Positions 1-8,002 of a stretch of 54,335 nucleotides of DNA are shown here, one piece after another. The DNA lies in assembly GCF_937898925.1 (NCBI RefSeq), contig NZ_CALDKF010000056.1, forward strand, positions 1 to 54,335, written 5' to 3'. The stretch's first letter is position 1; every line of letters starts with the position of its first letter. A program made the translations under genes and the position numbers. This stretch comes from an uncultured Methanobrevibacter sp. Its GTDB lineage: Archaea; Methanobacteriota; Methanobacteria; Methanobacteriales; Methanobacteriaceae. The notes below the pieces were generated by a model that was given only the letters and a program-made list of their open reading frames with translations, was not told the DNA's origin and searched no databases.

Positions 1-247
1 CAAAATCAGCAAGCTGAGAGAGGGCTGTCGCCGCCCTATCCAGAAGGAATGAAACGCTTCCCTTTTCGCTTCCCTTCAAAGCCTTATAAACGAAACCTGA
101 TTGCTTTAAGATACGCTCGCTGTTTTTTATCTTAACCTTTTTATCAACGAGCTCCTCTTCTTCGCCGTCGTAAAGCTCAAGAGCGTTGATGTCCTTGATC
201 TGGTATTCAAGCATTTCGGTATATCTGAGCTTTTCCTGCTCTTTCTC
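1..247 (-). CDS. recN: DNA repair protein RecN, internal fragment (bacterial, foreign to the contig)
   Basis: The minus strand is open from 247 down to the window edge. It reads like the coiled-coil entry of the RecN SMC-like repair ATPase (TEMLEYQIKDI, then ELYDGEEEEL, then SERILK). RecN is a bacterial double-strand-break repair protein and is not expected in a methanogen. Base composition is visibly richer in G+C than the rest of the window, and codons differ (GAG, CTC, GCG, GGC). Neither end of the gene is present: one side runs off the window, the other meets aksA at about 231-248. I infer that this is a piece of another organism joined in assembly, probably a Firmicute. Identification rests on family memory, not on a search. 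Confidence 0.75.
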
Positions 248-965
248 CAATACCGTTAACGGTTGTTGAAACAGCACTTCCTCCTGCAAGCAATCCATAA
301 ATTGAGTTTATTACAGCTAATCCAAAGTCATTATGACAGTGCATAGCTATTTGGACATCAGTCACTTTTCTAAGTTCCTTAATTAAAAAGGTAATTCCTT
401 GTGGGGTGATTGCTCCAACGGTATCTGCAATATGCACTCTGTCAGCACCATAGCTTTCTGCTTTTGAGTAAACTCTTTTCAAGAAGTCTAAGTCAGTTCT
501 TGTTGCATCCTCTGCTGAAAATGCTACAAACAATCCATGGTCTTTAGCATATTCAATGGATTTCATGCAGATGTTCAATGCTTCTTGCCTTTTGATATGC
601 ATCTTATGTTCCAAATGAATGTCGGAAGTTCCCATGAATGTAATGATTCCATCCACATCACAGTCAAGAGCTCTGTCAATGTCTCCTTTTTTGGTTCTTG
701 CCAAACAGATGATTTCAGCATCCAATCCTTCATTAGCTATTGCCTTGACTGCAGCTGATTCCCTATCTGAGACGATAGGGAATCCTGCTTCAATCTGATG
801 GATTCTTAATTGATCAAGCTTTCGGGCTATTTCCAATTTGTCATCCAGTGAGAAACATACTCCAGGAGTCTGTTCCCCATCTCTTAAAGTTGTATCATAA
901 ATAGTAATATCTTTTGGGAATTTGTATTCCTCTTCCTTGTTGAAAGGACTTGTATAATATTGCAT
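234..965 (-). pseudogene. aksA: Homo(n)citrate synthase AksA, 3' end cut off at a junction
   Basis: This enzyme condenses acetyl-CoA with 2-oxoglutarate and its longer homologues, the first step to 2-oxosuberate and coenzyme B. About 244 residues of a normal roughly 390 are present. The DTTLRDGEQTPG motif (D24-R28-D29), IEAGFPIVS, the metal-binding HCHNDF (H209, H211) and NGIGERAG are intact. The sequence resembles AksA more than LeuA or CimA. After GERAG (codon ending at 234) the reading frame runs into unrelated DNA and stops at 207, so the catalytic accessory domain is missing. The start ATG at 965 has GAGTTGAT upstream. The truncation is probably an assembly artefact, so the gene is likely intact in the organism. 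Confidence 0.85.
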
Positions 966-1126
966 TTTTTTATCAACTCTTTGTGTCTTTTGTATTTTAG
1001 TTAGTTTTATGTTTTTTTAATATTCTTAAATTTAATATTCTTAAATTTCTTTAGTTTAAATTTAATATAATAAGTTATGTATTTTTGTTTTATAAACTTT
1101 TTTATAATTTTTCAAGTGATTGAAAT

Positions 1127-1672
1127 TTAATTGTCCAGTTCCTCTAGCAATTCCAGGTAGGAAGTTCGCTCAAATCCGTCTGTAATTCCTAATTTTTCAA
1201 AGAGTTCAAATATGCTTTCCTGTGCCTTTGAATAGTCAGAATTGTCATCTAAGCTTATTTCTATTTCCATATATGGTTCAAGGCCATGGACATTGTCCAA
1301 GCTGATTTCATAGTTTTCATATTTGTAGTATTCACGATCCTTCACAACAGTTCTGACTTCCTTGAAACCTAAATTCTCAAATATTTTAGAAGCTTTGTCA
1401 GCATCTTCTATTTCCATTTCAACCTCTTCTCTGGTTTTGCTTTTTGCATCGATTTTAGGGCCTTTGTAGGTAATGAACAAGTTGTGATTTTCATCTGATT
1501 TTGTTTGTCTGATTCTCAATGCCTCATCGGTTTGTGCAAAGTCACGGACTGGACTATTGAAATACCTGTCCTCCTGATGTTCGGTTTTGACCTTTATGGC
1601 ATTTATCTCATCAAGCATTTTTCTCATTTCATCAAAGCTTTTTATTTTTGCTTTCACTTCTACTTCTATCAT
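1127..1672 (-). CDS. CYTH-domain protein (class IV adenylate cyclase / CyaB-like)
   Basis: A 181-residue protein that opens with the CYTH signature ExExK (E3, E5, K7). It then carries the alternating acidic and basic strands of a triphosphate tunnel enzyme (LRIRQT, ITYKGP, REEVEMEIED, YEISLD, YMEIEISL). Family members are class IV adenylate cyclases, thiamine triphosphatases or inorganic triphosphatases that bind a triphosphate with divalent metal; the substrate cannot be told from sequence. Length is normal for the CyaB type. The ribosome site before ATG 1672 is weak (GTGGG). It is divergent from TBP across a 361-bp AT-rich gap and has no operon partner. Confidence 0.8.
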   Translation of the reverse strand: MIEVEVKAKIKSFDEMRKMLDEINAIKVKTEHQEDRYFNSPVRDFAQTDEALRIRQTKSDENHNLFITYKGPKIDAKSKTREEVEMEIEDADKASKIFENLGFKEVRTVVKDREYYKYENYEISLDNVHGLEPYMEIEISLDDNSDYSKAQESIFELFEKLGITDGFERTSYLELLEELDN

Positions 1673-2033
1673 AGGAATTTCCCACTATCATTAATATTTT
1701 CTAACTCTTTTCTAAGCAATTTTCTAAACTGCTTTTAAACATTTTTTAATTTTCAATTCAATTTTTATATTTGTTTCAAATACCCTTATAAATAATCCTA
1801 TTCAGTTTTTATTAATACTTTATATACAAAAAAGTATTACCATTTATATGCTTTATAAGCATTAACTTTATATACTATATAAATGATATATTTTATTAGT
1901 AAAAATTTTAATAAAAAAATTATTAATTTTAACTGATTTTTATTGTCAATTTTCTTTATTTGTCAAAACTAAAATTATATTAATTTTTTAAAATATTTAC
2001 TTACTTTTTTTAAATAATTTTGGAGGTAATAAA
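1673..2033. promoter_or_regulatory. Divergent promoter region between CYTH gene and TBP
   Basis: 361 bp without a gene, strongly AT-rich. It holds TATA-like boxes usable in either direction at about 1817-1827 (CTTTATATAC) and 1867-1885 (TTTATATACTATATAAAT). An 8-bp inverted repeat, AATACTTT at 1814-1821 and AAAGTATT at 1831-1838, brackets the first box, as an operator might. If the 1870s box drives TBP, the leader would be roughly 130-140 nt, longer than most archaeal leaders. Confidence 0.4.
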
Positions 2034-2579
2034 TTGACCGATGTTGATATAAAAATAGAAAACATTGTAGCTTCTGCAAGCATTGGTAAAGACATTGTTC
2101 TTACCGAAGTGGCAAAAGCGTTAGAAGGTGTCGATTTTAACAGAGAACAGTTCCCAGGATTAGTATTTAAACTTCAAGATCCTAAAACTGCTGCTTTAAT
2201 TTTTAGTTCCGGTAAACTTGTATGTACTGGTGCTAAATCAATCGATGATTCAAAATTAGCTATTAAAAAAACTGTCGATCTTATGAGAACTATTGATACT
2301 GAAATTCCTCATGAGTTTGATATTAAAATTCAAAACATTGTTGCTTCTGCAAATTTACAATCTACTTTAAATTTAGAAGCAGTTGCTTTGGAATTGGAAA
2401 ACACTGAATACGAACCAGAACAATTCCCTGGTTTAGTATACCGTTTATCTGATCCTAAAGTTGTATTATTATTATTCGGTTCCGGAAAAGTTGTTTGTAC
2501 TGGAGCTAAAACCAAAAAAGACGCTAGGTTAGGTGTAGAAAATGCAAAAGCTAGACTTAGCGAATTGGACTTAATATAA
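2034..2579 (+). CDS. tbp: TATA-box-binding protein (TBP)
   Basis: General transcription factor that binds the promoter TATA box and recruits TFB and RNA polymerase. The 181 residues form the classic direct repeat, about 4-90 and 95-181; each half has IKIxNIVAS, FPGLVFKL or FPGLVYRL, and a SGKLVCTGAK or SGKVVCTGAK strand. Length is normal for archaeal TBP. The start is TTG at 2034, fixed by GGAGG at 2022-2026. The stop codon directly abuts the ribosome site of the next gene (GGTGAT at 2581-2586), so the two are probably co-transcribed and translationally linked. Confidence 0.97.
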   Translation: MTDVDIKIENIVASASIGKDIVLTEVAKALEGVDFNREQFPGLVFKLQDPKTAALIFSSGKLVCTGAKSIDDSKLAIKKTVDLMRTIDTEIPHEFDIKIQNIVASANLQSTLNLEAVALELENTEYEPEQFPGLVYRLSDPKVVLLLFGSGKVVCTGAKTKKDARLGVENAKARLSELDLI

Positions 2580-2591
2580 TTGGTGATATTA

Positions 2592-4409
2592 TTGATTAAA
2601 CTTGTAGTATTTGACTTAGATAATGTTATTATTGATGGTGAGGGCATAGACGAGATTGGAAAATTAATTAATATTGAAGATCAAATTGCAGCAATCACTG
2701 AGCAGGCTATGCAAGGTGAAATTGACTTCGAAACATCCATTAAGAAAAGAGTAGGACTTCTCAAAGGAGTTGCTACTGACGATATTAGAACATTAGCTAA
2801 TGAAATGCCTCTAATGAAAGGAGCTGAAGAAACTGTTTCCTCATTAAAGGAAAATGGTTTTGAAGTAGCTATTATTAGCGGTAGTTTTGATATAATCGCC
2901 GATACTATTAAGGGAAAACTTGATGTGGATAACATATTCACAAATTCATTAGTTGAAGAAGACGGGATCTTAACTGGTGAAGTCACTGGGCCATTAGTAT
3001 CTGGTTCAAAATTAGATGTTCTATCCAAGCTCATCGAAGAAAAAGGTTATACCTTAGATGAATGTGTTGCTGTTGGAGATGGAGCAAATGATATCTCTAT
3101 GATTGAATCTGCTAAATATGGAATTGCTTTTAATGCAAAACCTGCTTTAAAGGAAAATGCAGACATTATTGTAGAAACCCGTGATTTAACTGACGTTTTA
3201 AATGTCATCATTAATTTAAACTCTGAAAACACTGAAGGAGATGCTGACGTGGATAAAGAAGTTGCTGTAGAAACTGAAGTAGTTGAAACTACTGACGTAG
3301 TTGTTGAAAACCAAGAAGAAGAACAAGTTGCAGACGCAACTGAAGAAGTAGTTGAAGAAATCGAAGAAACAGAAGAAGTTGTTGAAGAAGCTGAAGAGGA
3401 AGCTGCTGAAGAGGAAGCTGCTGAAGAGGAAGCTGCTGAAGAGGAAGCTGAAGAAGTTGAAGAGGAAGAAGCTCCTGAAGCTGAAGAAGAAGTAGCTGAA
3501 GAAAAACCTGTTAAAGAAGCAAAACCTAAAAAATCCAAAAAGAAAAACGCTCTTCCAGAACCTGATTTTGATTTAGCTGACACCATTGAAGGTGTAAGAG
3601 CTCAAAAAGATGAAAGAGAAGAACGTATTGCTAAAGTTGCTGATGAAAGAGAAGCATTTAACAGGGAAGCTAAAGAACAACGTAAAATACGTGATGAATT
3701 AAATTCTGAATTAAAAGAAAACTTAGCTAAAGCTATTGAGTTCAGAGATCAACGTAATGAAATCAACAAACAAGTTGAAGAAAACAAGAAAGCACGTAAT
3801 AAAGTCAATGACGAAATTAAAAGTCTTGAATGGTCTTCTGGTAAAAAAGATAAAATCAGGATTGAAGCTGAAATCAAAAAGATTGATAAAATTATCGAAA
3901 CCAGAGTTTTAGACATTAAAAAGGAAAATCAACTTGTTAAAAATGCAAATGATTTAAGAAAAGAACTTGCAGAAATCAAAGAAGACGATAAAGTCAAAGA
4001 AGAAGCTGCTGAACTCAAGAAAAAATCTGAAGAATTCCACGCTAAAGTAGTTGAACTTTCAGAACAAGCACAAGAAGCTCACGAACAAATGCTTTCTTAC
4101 TTCAGAAAAACTGATGAAATCAGAACTGCTGCTGATGAAGCACACAAGTTATTCATCCAAGCTAGAAAGAATGCTTCTGCAAAACATGAAGAATTTAAAA
4201 TGATTTTAAGTGAAATTCATGTAATCAATAAAAAGTTAGGAAGCAACAAAAACAGAAAACGCAGATCTGATAAATCTGGTGGTTCTTCTAGCAATAAGAA
4301 AAATCGTGAAGAAAAAGAAAGAGCTGAAAGTATCTTTGATAAATTCAAAAACGGTAAGAAATTATCTACCGAAGAGCTTTTACTCTTGCAAAAATACGAT
4401 ATTAATTAA
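2592..4409 (+). CDS. HAD phosphatase (SerB-like) fused to a long coiled-coil domain
   Basis: Start chosen as TTG 2592 behind GGTGAT, giving 605 residues; a TTG at 2580 is also open. Residues 1-215 are a HAD hydrolase close to phosphoserine phosphatase: nucleophile motif FDLDNVI (D8, D10), IISGS, and GDGANDISM (D163, D167). Classical SerB has DxDST at the first motif, so phosphoserine as substrate is only likely. About 215-320 is a Glu/Val/Ala linker containing four exact 15-nt repeats. About 330-600 is a highly charged predicted coiled coil. A similar fusion next to TBP is, from memory, usual in Methanobacteriales. The coiled coil suggests a scaffold or partner-binding role beyond serine synthesis. 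Confidence 0.8.
   Translation: MIKLVVFDLDNVIIDGEGIDEIGKLINIEDQIAAITEQAMQGEIDFETSIKKRVGLLKGVATDDIRTLANEMPLMKGAEETVSSLKENGFEVAIISGSFDIIADTIKGKLDVDNIFTNSLVEEDGILTGEVTGPLVSGSKLDVLSKLIEEKGYTLDECVAVGDGANDISMIESAKYGIAFNAKPALKENADIIVETRDLTDVLNVIINLNSENTEGDADVDKEVAVETEVVETTDVVVENQEEEQVADATEEVVEEIEETEEVVEEAEEEAAEEEAAEEEAAEEEAEEVEEEEAPEAEEEVAEEKPVKEAKPKKSKKKNALPEPDFDLADTIEGVRAQKDEREERIAKVADEREAFNREAKEQRKIRDELNSELKENLAKAIEFRDQRNEINKQVEENKKARNKVNDEIKSLEWSSGKKDKIRIEAEIKKIDKIIETRVLDIKKENQLVKNANDLRKELAEIKEDDKVKEEAAELKKKSEEFHAKVVELSEQAQEAHEQMLSYFRKTDEIRTAADEAHKLFIQARKNASAKHEEFKMILSEIHVINKKLGSNKNRKRRSDKSGGSSSNKKNREEKERAESIFDKFKNGKKLSTEELLLLQKYDIN
3390..3449 (+). repeat. 15-nt coding minisatellite, four exact copies
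   Basis: The unit GCTGAAGAGGAAGCT is repeated four times without a mismatch and encodes AEEEA in the acidic linker of the HAD/coiled-coil protein. Exact copies in coding DNA suggest recent slippage, so linker length may differ between strains. Confidence 0.9.
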
Positions 4410-4440
4410 TTAAATTATATTTAATTAATTTTTATTTTTT
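4404..4440 (+). terminator. Hairpin plus T-tract after the HAD/coiled-coil gene
   Basis: An 11-bp perfect stem (4404-4414 with 4420-4430, loop TTATA) overlaps the stop codon and is followed by TTTATTTTTTC. The stem is all A/T, so it is only moderately stable. Confidence 0.5.
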
Positions 4441-4711
4441 CTTTTAATTTCTTTTAATTTTCTTTTATTTAGTTTATTTTATATTTTTTTAATTTACTTT
4501 TTTTATTATTTTATTTTAATTCTTATTTTGTTTATTTTTCATTTGAGCTTATTTATTCTAGTTATTTTCCAGCTGATTTTTTAATAGATTATAATAGATT
4601 ATAATAGAAATATAATAGAAATATAATAGTTAAGTAAATTTATATAATAGTTAAATCTAATTTTATTATAATTGTGATGGAATATCTTAAAAATAATATT
4701 GTGGGGATACA
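4441..4711 (+). promoter_or_regulatory. AT-rich gap with short repeats and promoter of the zinc-ribbon gene
   Basis: No gene seen. T-rich up to about 4560, then short direct repeats of ATAATAGATT and ATAATAGAAAT at about 4580-4625. A TATA-like box, AATTTATATAATAG, lies at about 4636-4650 and should give a start near 4670. GGGGAT then precedes the ATG at 4712. Confidence 0.4.
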
Positions 4712-4894
4712 ATGGCAGAAAATGAAAATAATGATAAAAAGGAAGAAAAAATAGAAGTTTGCTACACCTGTGGAAAGGAATTTGACATGAACAGCGATGA
4801 AGGCGCTCATTACCACTATGGAAAATATCCGATGTGTGGATATTGCAGCAATTTCTATGGTTTTTATAAAGAGGATTTGATGGATAAAAAATAA
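4712..4894 (+). CDS. Small zinc-ribbon protein
   Basis: A 60-residue protein with a charged N-terminal tail and two CxxC pairs (CYTCGKEF and MCGYCSNFY) that would bind one zinc ion. The start ATG is supported by GGGGAT eight bases upstream and by a TATA box at about 4640. Flanked by AT-rich gaps, it is probably monocistronic. Small zinc ribbons of this kind in archaea often act in nucleic-acid or protein binding, but nothing here fixes the function. Confidence 0.7.
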   Translation: MAENENNDKKEEKIEVCYTCGKEFDMNSDEGAHYHYGKYPMCGYCSNFYGFYKEDLMDKK

Positions 4895-5230
4895 TTTTAA
4901 ATCATTTCTTTTTTTATTTTAGAATTTAATTGATTATAATAACCATTTTTTAATTTTTCACATCTATTCTAATTTTACTTTTCATTTTAATACTATATCT
5001 GTCTTGAAATAGGAATTGTTCAAAAACGAAAATATTAAATATAATGGTTATGTATAAAGTATTTATGATTTTGAATAATTTGTAAATTTGAATTTTTCAA
5101 TTTATTTCATTAGATTTTATAAAAATTAGTTTATAGAATTCTATTTTTCATAAGCTTTTTTGATATTTGAAAAAGCTTTAAACAATTTTATTATTAATTT
5201 ATATTTAATTTTTATTTATTATGTGATAAC
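4895..5230. other. AT-rich gap upstream of topA with two palindromes
   Basis: No gene seen. A 12-bp perfect palindrome, ATAGAATTCTAT, is at 5133-5144. A 9-bp inverted repeat, AAGCTTTTT at 5152-5160 and AAAAAGCTT at 5170-5178, lies about 50 bp before the topA start. They may be operator-like elements, but AT-rich DNA produces such repeats often. Confidence 0.4.
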
Positions 5231-7414
5231 ATGCATGAAGTGATTATTTCAGAAAAACCGAAATCTGCTGAGAAGATAGCAAAGGCTCTCTCTTCAAAAG
5301 CCCAAAAGAAAAAATACGGCAGGAAGATAAGCTATTGGGAATTTGAGGAAGATGGAAAAAGGACCACTGTTTTGTCTGCAGTAGGTCACCTTTACTCTTT
5401 GACATCCGCTACTTCAAGAGACAGATTAGGTTTTGATTTAAAATGGGTTCCGGCATATGAAGTTGAAAAGAATAGCGGATATGTTAGGGATTATGTTTAC
5501 GCTATTAAAAAACTCTCTAAAGATGCAGATAAATTTGTTCATGCTTGCGATTACGACGTAGAAGGAACATTGATTGGTTATAATGCATTGAAATACGCTT
5601 GTGGAAACAATGCTGAAGCGAAAGCATCCCGTATGAAATTTTCCACATTGACCAAAAAGGACATTGTAGAGGCATATAACCATATGATTGATATTGACTT
5701 GCACCAAGTGGATAGCGGTATTGCAAGGCACATGCTAGACTATTACTTTGGTATGAACATATCTTCCGCTTTAATGAAAGCTGTCAGATCATCCTCTTCA
5801 AGTCGCATAAGCTTGTCTGCAGGGCGTGTGCAAACTCCTACTTTATCCATTTTAGTGGATAGGGAAAAGGAGATACAATCATTCATTCCAGAACCTTATT
5901 GGCAAATCAAGGCCAAATCTGATTTTGACATTATAGCAAATCATGTTGAAGATAAGATCTTTGATGAGGAAAGGGCTAAAAGAATATTTGATGAATGTCA
6001 AGGTGCTGATGCAACTGTAACTAATGTAAATGTTAAGGAAACCATCAGAAAACCTCCTATTCCATTCAATTTAGGCGGTTTGCAATCTGAAGCACACACT
6101 GTATTCGGATTTTCACCTAAAAGGACTCAAGTTGCAGCTCAGAACTTGTACGTTGGAGGATACACTTCCTATCCACGTACCTCATCCCAAAAGCTCCCCG
6201 AATCATTAGGATTTAAGGAGATTTTTGCAGGTCTTCTTAAGGATGAAGAGTTTAGAAAGCATATTGCTGATTTGCCTGCAAAATTAAAGCCAAATGAAGG
6301 TAAGAAAGAGGATGCAGCACACCCAGCTATTCACCCAACTGGCGTATTGCCATCTAACTTATCTCCAGATGAGGAAAAAATCTATCGTTTGATTGTTTAT
6401 AGGTTCATAAGCGTCTTCAGTGAGGATTCCAAATTGGAAACTATGAAAGTTGACTTGAATGTTAACAATGAGGAATTTGTCTTTACAAGAAAAAGGGTTT
6501 CTCATGAAGGATGGCTAAAGCATTATCCATTCAAGAAACAGGAAGCTGATGAGTTCCCTCCACTTAAAAAAGGAGATTTCCTAAAGATTCATGAAATCAT
6601 TTCAGAGGAAAAGGAAACCAAACCTCCTGCAAGATACAACGAAGCTTCTCTCATCAAGGAATTGGAGAAAAGAGAGCTTGGTACAAAGGCTACCCGTGCA
6701 GATATCATTGCAAAGCTCTATGATAGAAAATATATCGATGGCAAAAAGATTGAAGTCAAGCCATTAGGTGTTCATATCATCGATACATTGAAGCAATACT
6801 GTAAGAACTTAACCAGTGAAGAGTTGACCCGTGAATTTGAAAGGGAACTCGATTGCTTATCTGCTGATAAGATTACAAAAGAGGAAATTCTTGCAAATGG
6901 TGAAAAGGAAGTCAGATCAATTCTTAAGGATATTAATAACAACCAAAAGGAAATTGGTTCAAAGCTTTATGAATCCTATCAGGAATCCAATGTCGTTGGT
7001 GAATGTTCCTGTGGTGGTAAACTGCTTAAAAAGTATTCAAGAAGGAATAAGCAAACATTTATCGGATGTTCAAATTTCCCTCAATGCAGAAACACTTACT
7101 CACTTCCTAAAGGCGCTAATATATTGAAATCCACTTGCCCAACCTGTGGTTTGCCTATGATTTCAATTAAGAGAAAAGGTCAAAAGGGAAGGGAACATGT
7201 TTGCCTTGATCCAAATTGCGGTAAGGAAGTAAGCAAAAGGCGCGCTCCAGAAGTCGTCGGAAAATGTCCTGAATGTGGCAGAGACTTATTGAAACGGTCC
7301 GGAAGATTTGGTGAATTTGTCGGATGCAGTGGCTTCCCACAATGTAGATTCAGTTGCCAATTGAAGGATTTGGACAAAATATTACTAGAAAAATCAGAAG
7401 AATTAAGTAAATGA
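5231..7414 (+). CDS. topA: DNA topoisomerase I (type IA)
   Basis: Relaxes negative supercoils by cutting one strand through a 5'-phosphotyrosine. 727 residues. The N-terminal Toprim domain has the invariant Glu in ISEKPKSAEKIA (E8) and the DYDVEG metal site (D107, D109). The active-site motif TSYPRTSS puts the nucleophile at Y314. The C-terminus holds three four-cysteine zinc ribbons, in order CSCGG...GCSNFPQC, CPTCG...CLDPNC and CPECG...GCSGFPQC. Length is usual for euryarchaeal TopA, and there is no helicase domain, so it is not reverse gyrase. The start ATG follows GTGATAAC. It stands alone between AT-rich gaps. Confidence 0.96.
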   Translation: MHEVIISEKPKSAEKIAKALSSKAQKKKYGRKISYWEFEEDGKRTTVLSAVGHLYSLTSATSRDRLGFDLKWVPAYEVEKNSGYVRDYVYAIKKLSKDADKFVHACDYDVEGTLIGYNALKYACGNNAEAKASRMKFSTLTKKDIVEAYNHMIDIDLHQVDSGIARHMLDYYFGMNISSALMKAVRSSSSSRISLSAGRVQTPTLSILVDREKEIQSFIPEPYWQIKAKSDFDIIANHVEDKIFDEERAKRIFDECQGADATVTNVNVKETIRKPPIPFNLGGLQSEAHTVFGFSPKRTQVAAQNLYVGGYTSYPRTSSQKLPESLGFKEIFAGLLKDEEFRKHIADLPAKLKPNEGKKEDAAHPAIHPTGVLPSNLSPDEEKIYRLIVYRFISVFSEDSKLETMKVDLNVNNEEFVFTRKRVSHEGWLKHYPFKKQEADEFPPLKKGDFLKIHEIISEEKETKPPARYNEASLIKELEKRELGTKATRADIIAKLYDRKYIDGKKIEVKPLGVHIIDTLKQYCKNLTSEELTREFERELDCLSADKITKEEILANGEKEVRSILKDINNNQKEIGSKLYESYQESNVVGECSCGGKLLKKYSRRNKQTFIGCSNFPQCRNTYSLPKGANILKSTCPTCGLPMISIKRKGQKGREHVCLDPNCGKEVSKRRAPEVVGKCPECGRDLLKRSGRFGEFVGCSGFPQCRFSCQLKDLDKILLEKSEELSK

Positions 7415-7453
7415 TTTGATGATTATTAATAAGAATTAATGATTCTATTTTTT

Positions 7454-7505
7454 CTATTTTATTTTTCTATTTTATTTTTCTATTTTATTTTTCTATTTTA
7501 TTTTT
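7454..7505 (+). repeat. 13-bp tandem repeat, four copies
   Basis: The unit CTATTTTATTTTT is repeated four times exactly, with a partial fifth copy, just after the topA stop. Short open frames across it are purely Phe/Leu/Tyr and are rejected as genes. Confidence 0.9.
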
Positions 7506-7531
7506 CTATTTCTTTTGCATTGACTATTTTT

Positions 7532-7591
7532 CTTTATCATTTTCTTTATCATTTTCTTTATCATTTTCTTCATCATTTCCTTTATTATTTT
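7532..7591 (+). repeat. 12-bp tandem repeat, five copies
   Basis: The unit CTTTATCATTTT occurs three times exactly, followed by two diverged copies, CTTCATCATTTC and CTTTATTATTTT. It directly follows the 13-bp array, so two unrelated arrays lie side by side. Confidence 0.85.
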
Positions 7592-8002
7592 CTTTATTTT
7601 TTTAAACTTTTTTTTAATTTATTCTTATTTCTTTTTCATTTTTTAACCAATAATTTTATTCGCATATATTCAAATGTTCATAATATTCCTTTTTCCTTTA
7701 TATAGAATATTAGAAAATTATATATGTATATAAAATGTATATTTAATTATTATTAAATTTAAATTGATTTTTATTAACATTGGTTTAATAACAATCTTTC
7801 AAATCTTAAGTTTAATAATTTTAATTCAAAATAATTATTTGCAATATATTTTAAAATATATTTAATTATTTGTTTTACAAGTCGTATGCTGTTGTTTTAT
7901 GAAAATGAGATAATTTAAGCGCTTTTATCTTTCATGAGATGATTGGTTACTGACTATGAATTATATTCGAATATAAATTTGTAAAATGTACGAGGATTTT
8001 AT

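Larger units (their letters stand above)
7415..8002 (+). promoter_or_regulatory. Long gap upstream of aglB: tandem repeats, TATA boxes and a palindrome
   Basis: 588 bp without a believable gene. 7454-7591 holds the two T-rich tandem arrays listed separately. TATA-like sequence lies at about 7715-7745 and 7840-7865. A 16-bp perfect palindrome, TTATATTCGAATATAA, sits at 7961-7976, only 26 bp before the aglB ATG and just before GAGGAT at about 7992-7997. That is where a repressor or an initiator-proximal element could act. Confidence 0.4.

Noticed and set aside
207..233. Last nine codons of the aksA frame (KAQIYRNA and stop)
   Set aside because: They come from recN read in the wrong frame past the join.
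3047..3586. 179-residue Ser-rich frame on the minus strand
   Set aside because: Shadow of the Glu-rich linker of the phosphatase fusion: GAA/GAG codons read backwards as Ser/Phe.
7439..7705. 88-residue Phe/Leu/Tyr-rich open frame on the plus strand
   Set aside because: It is the translation of two short tandem repeats in T-rich DNA and has no ribosome site.
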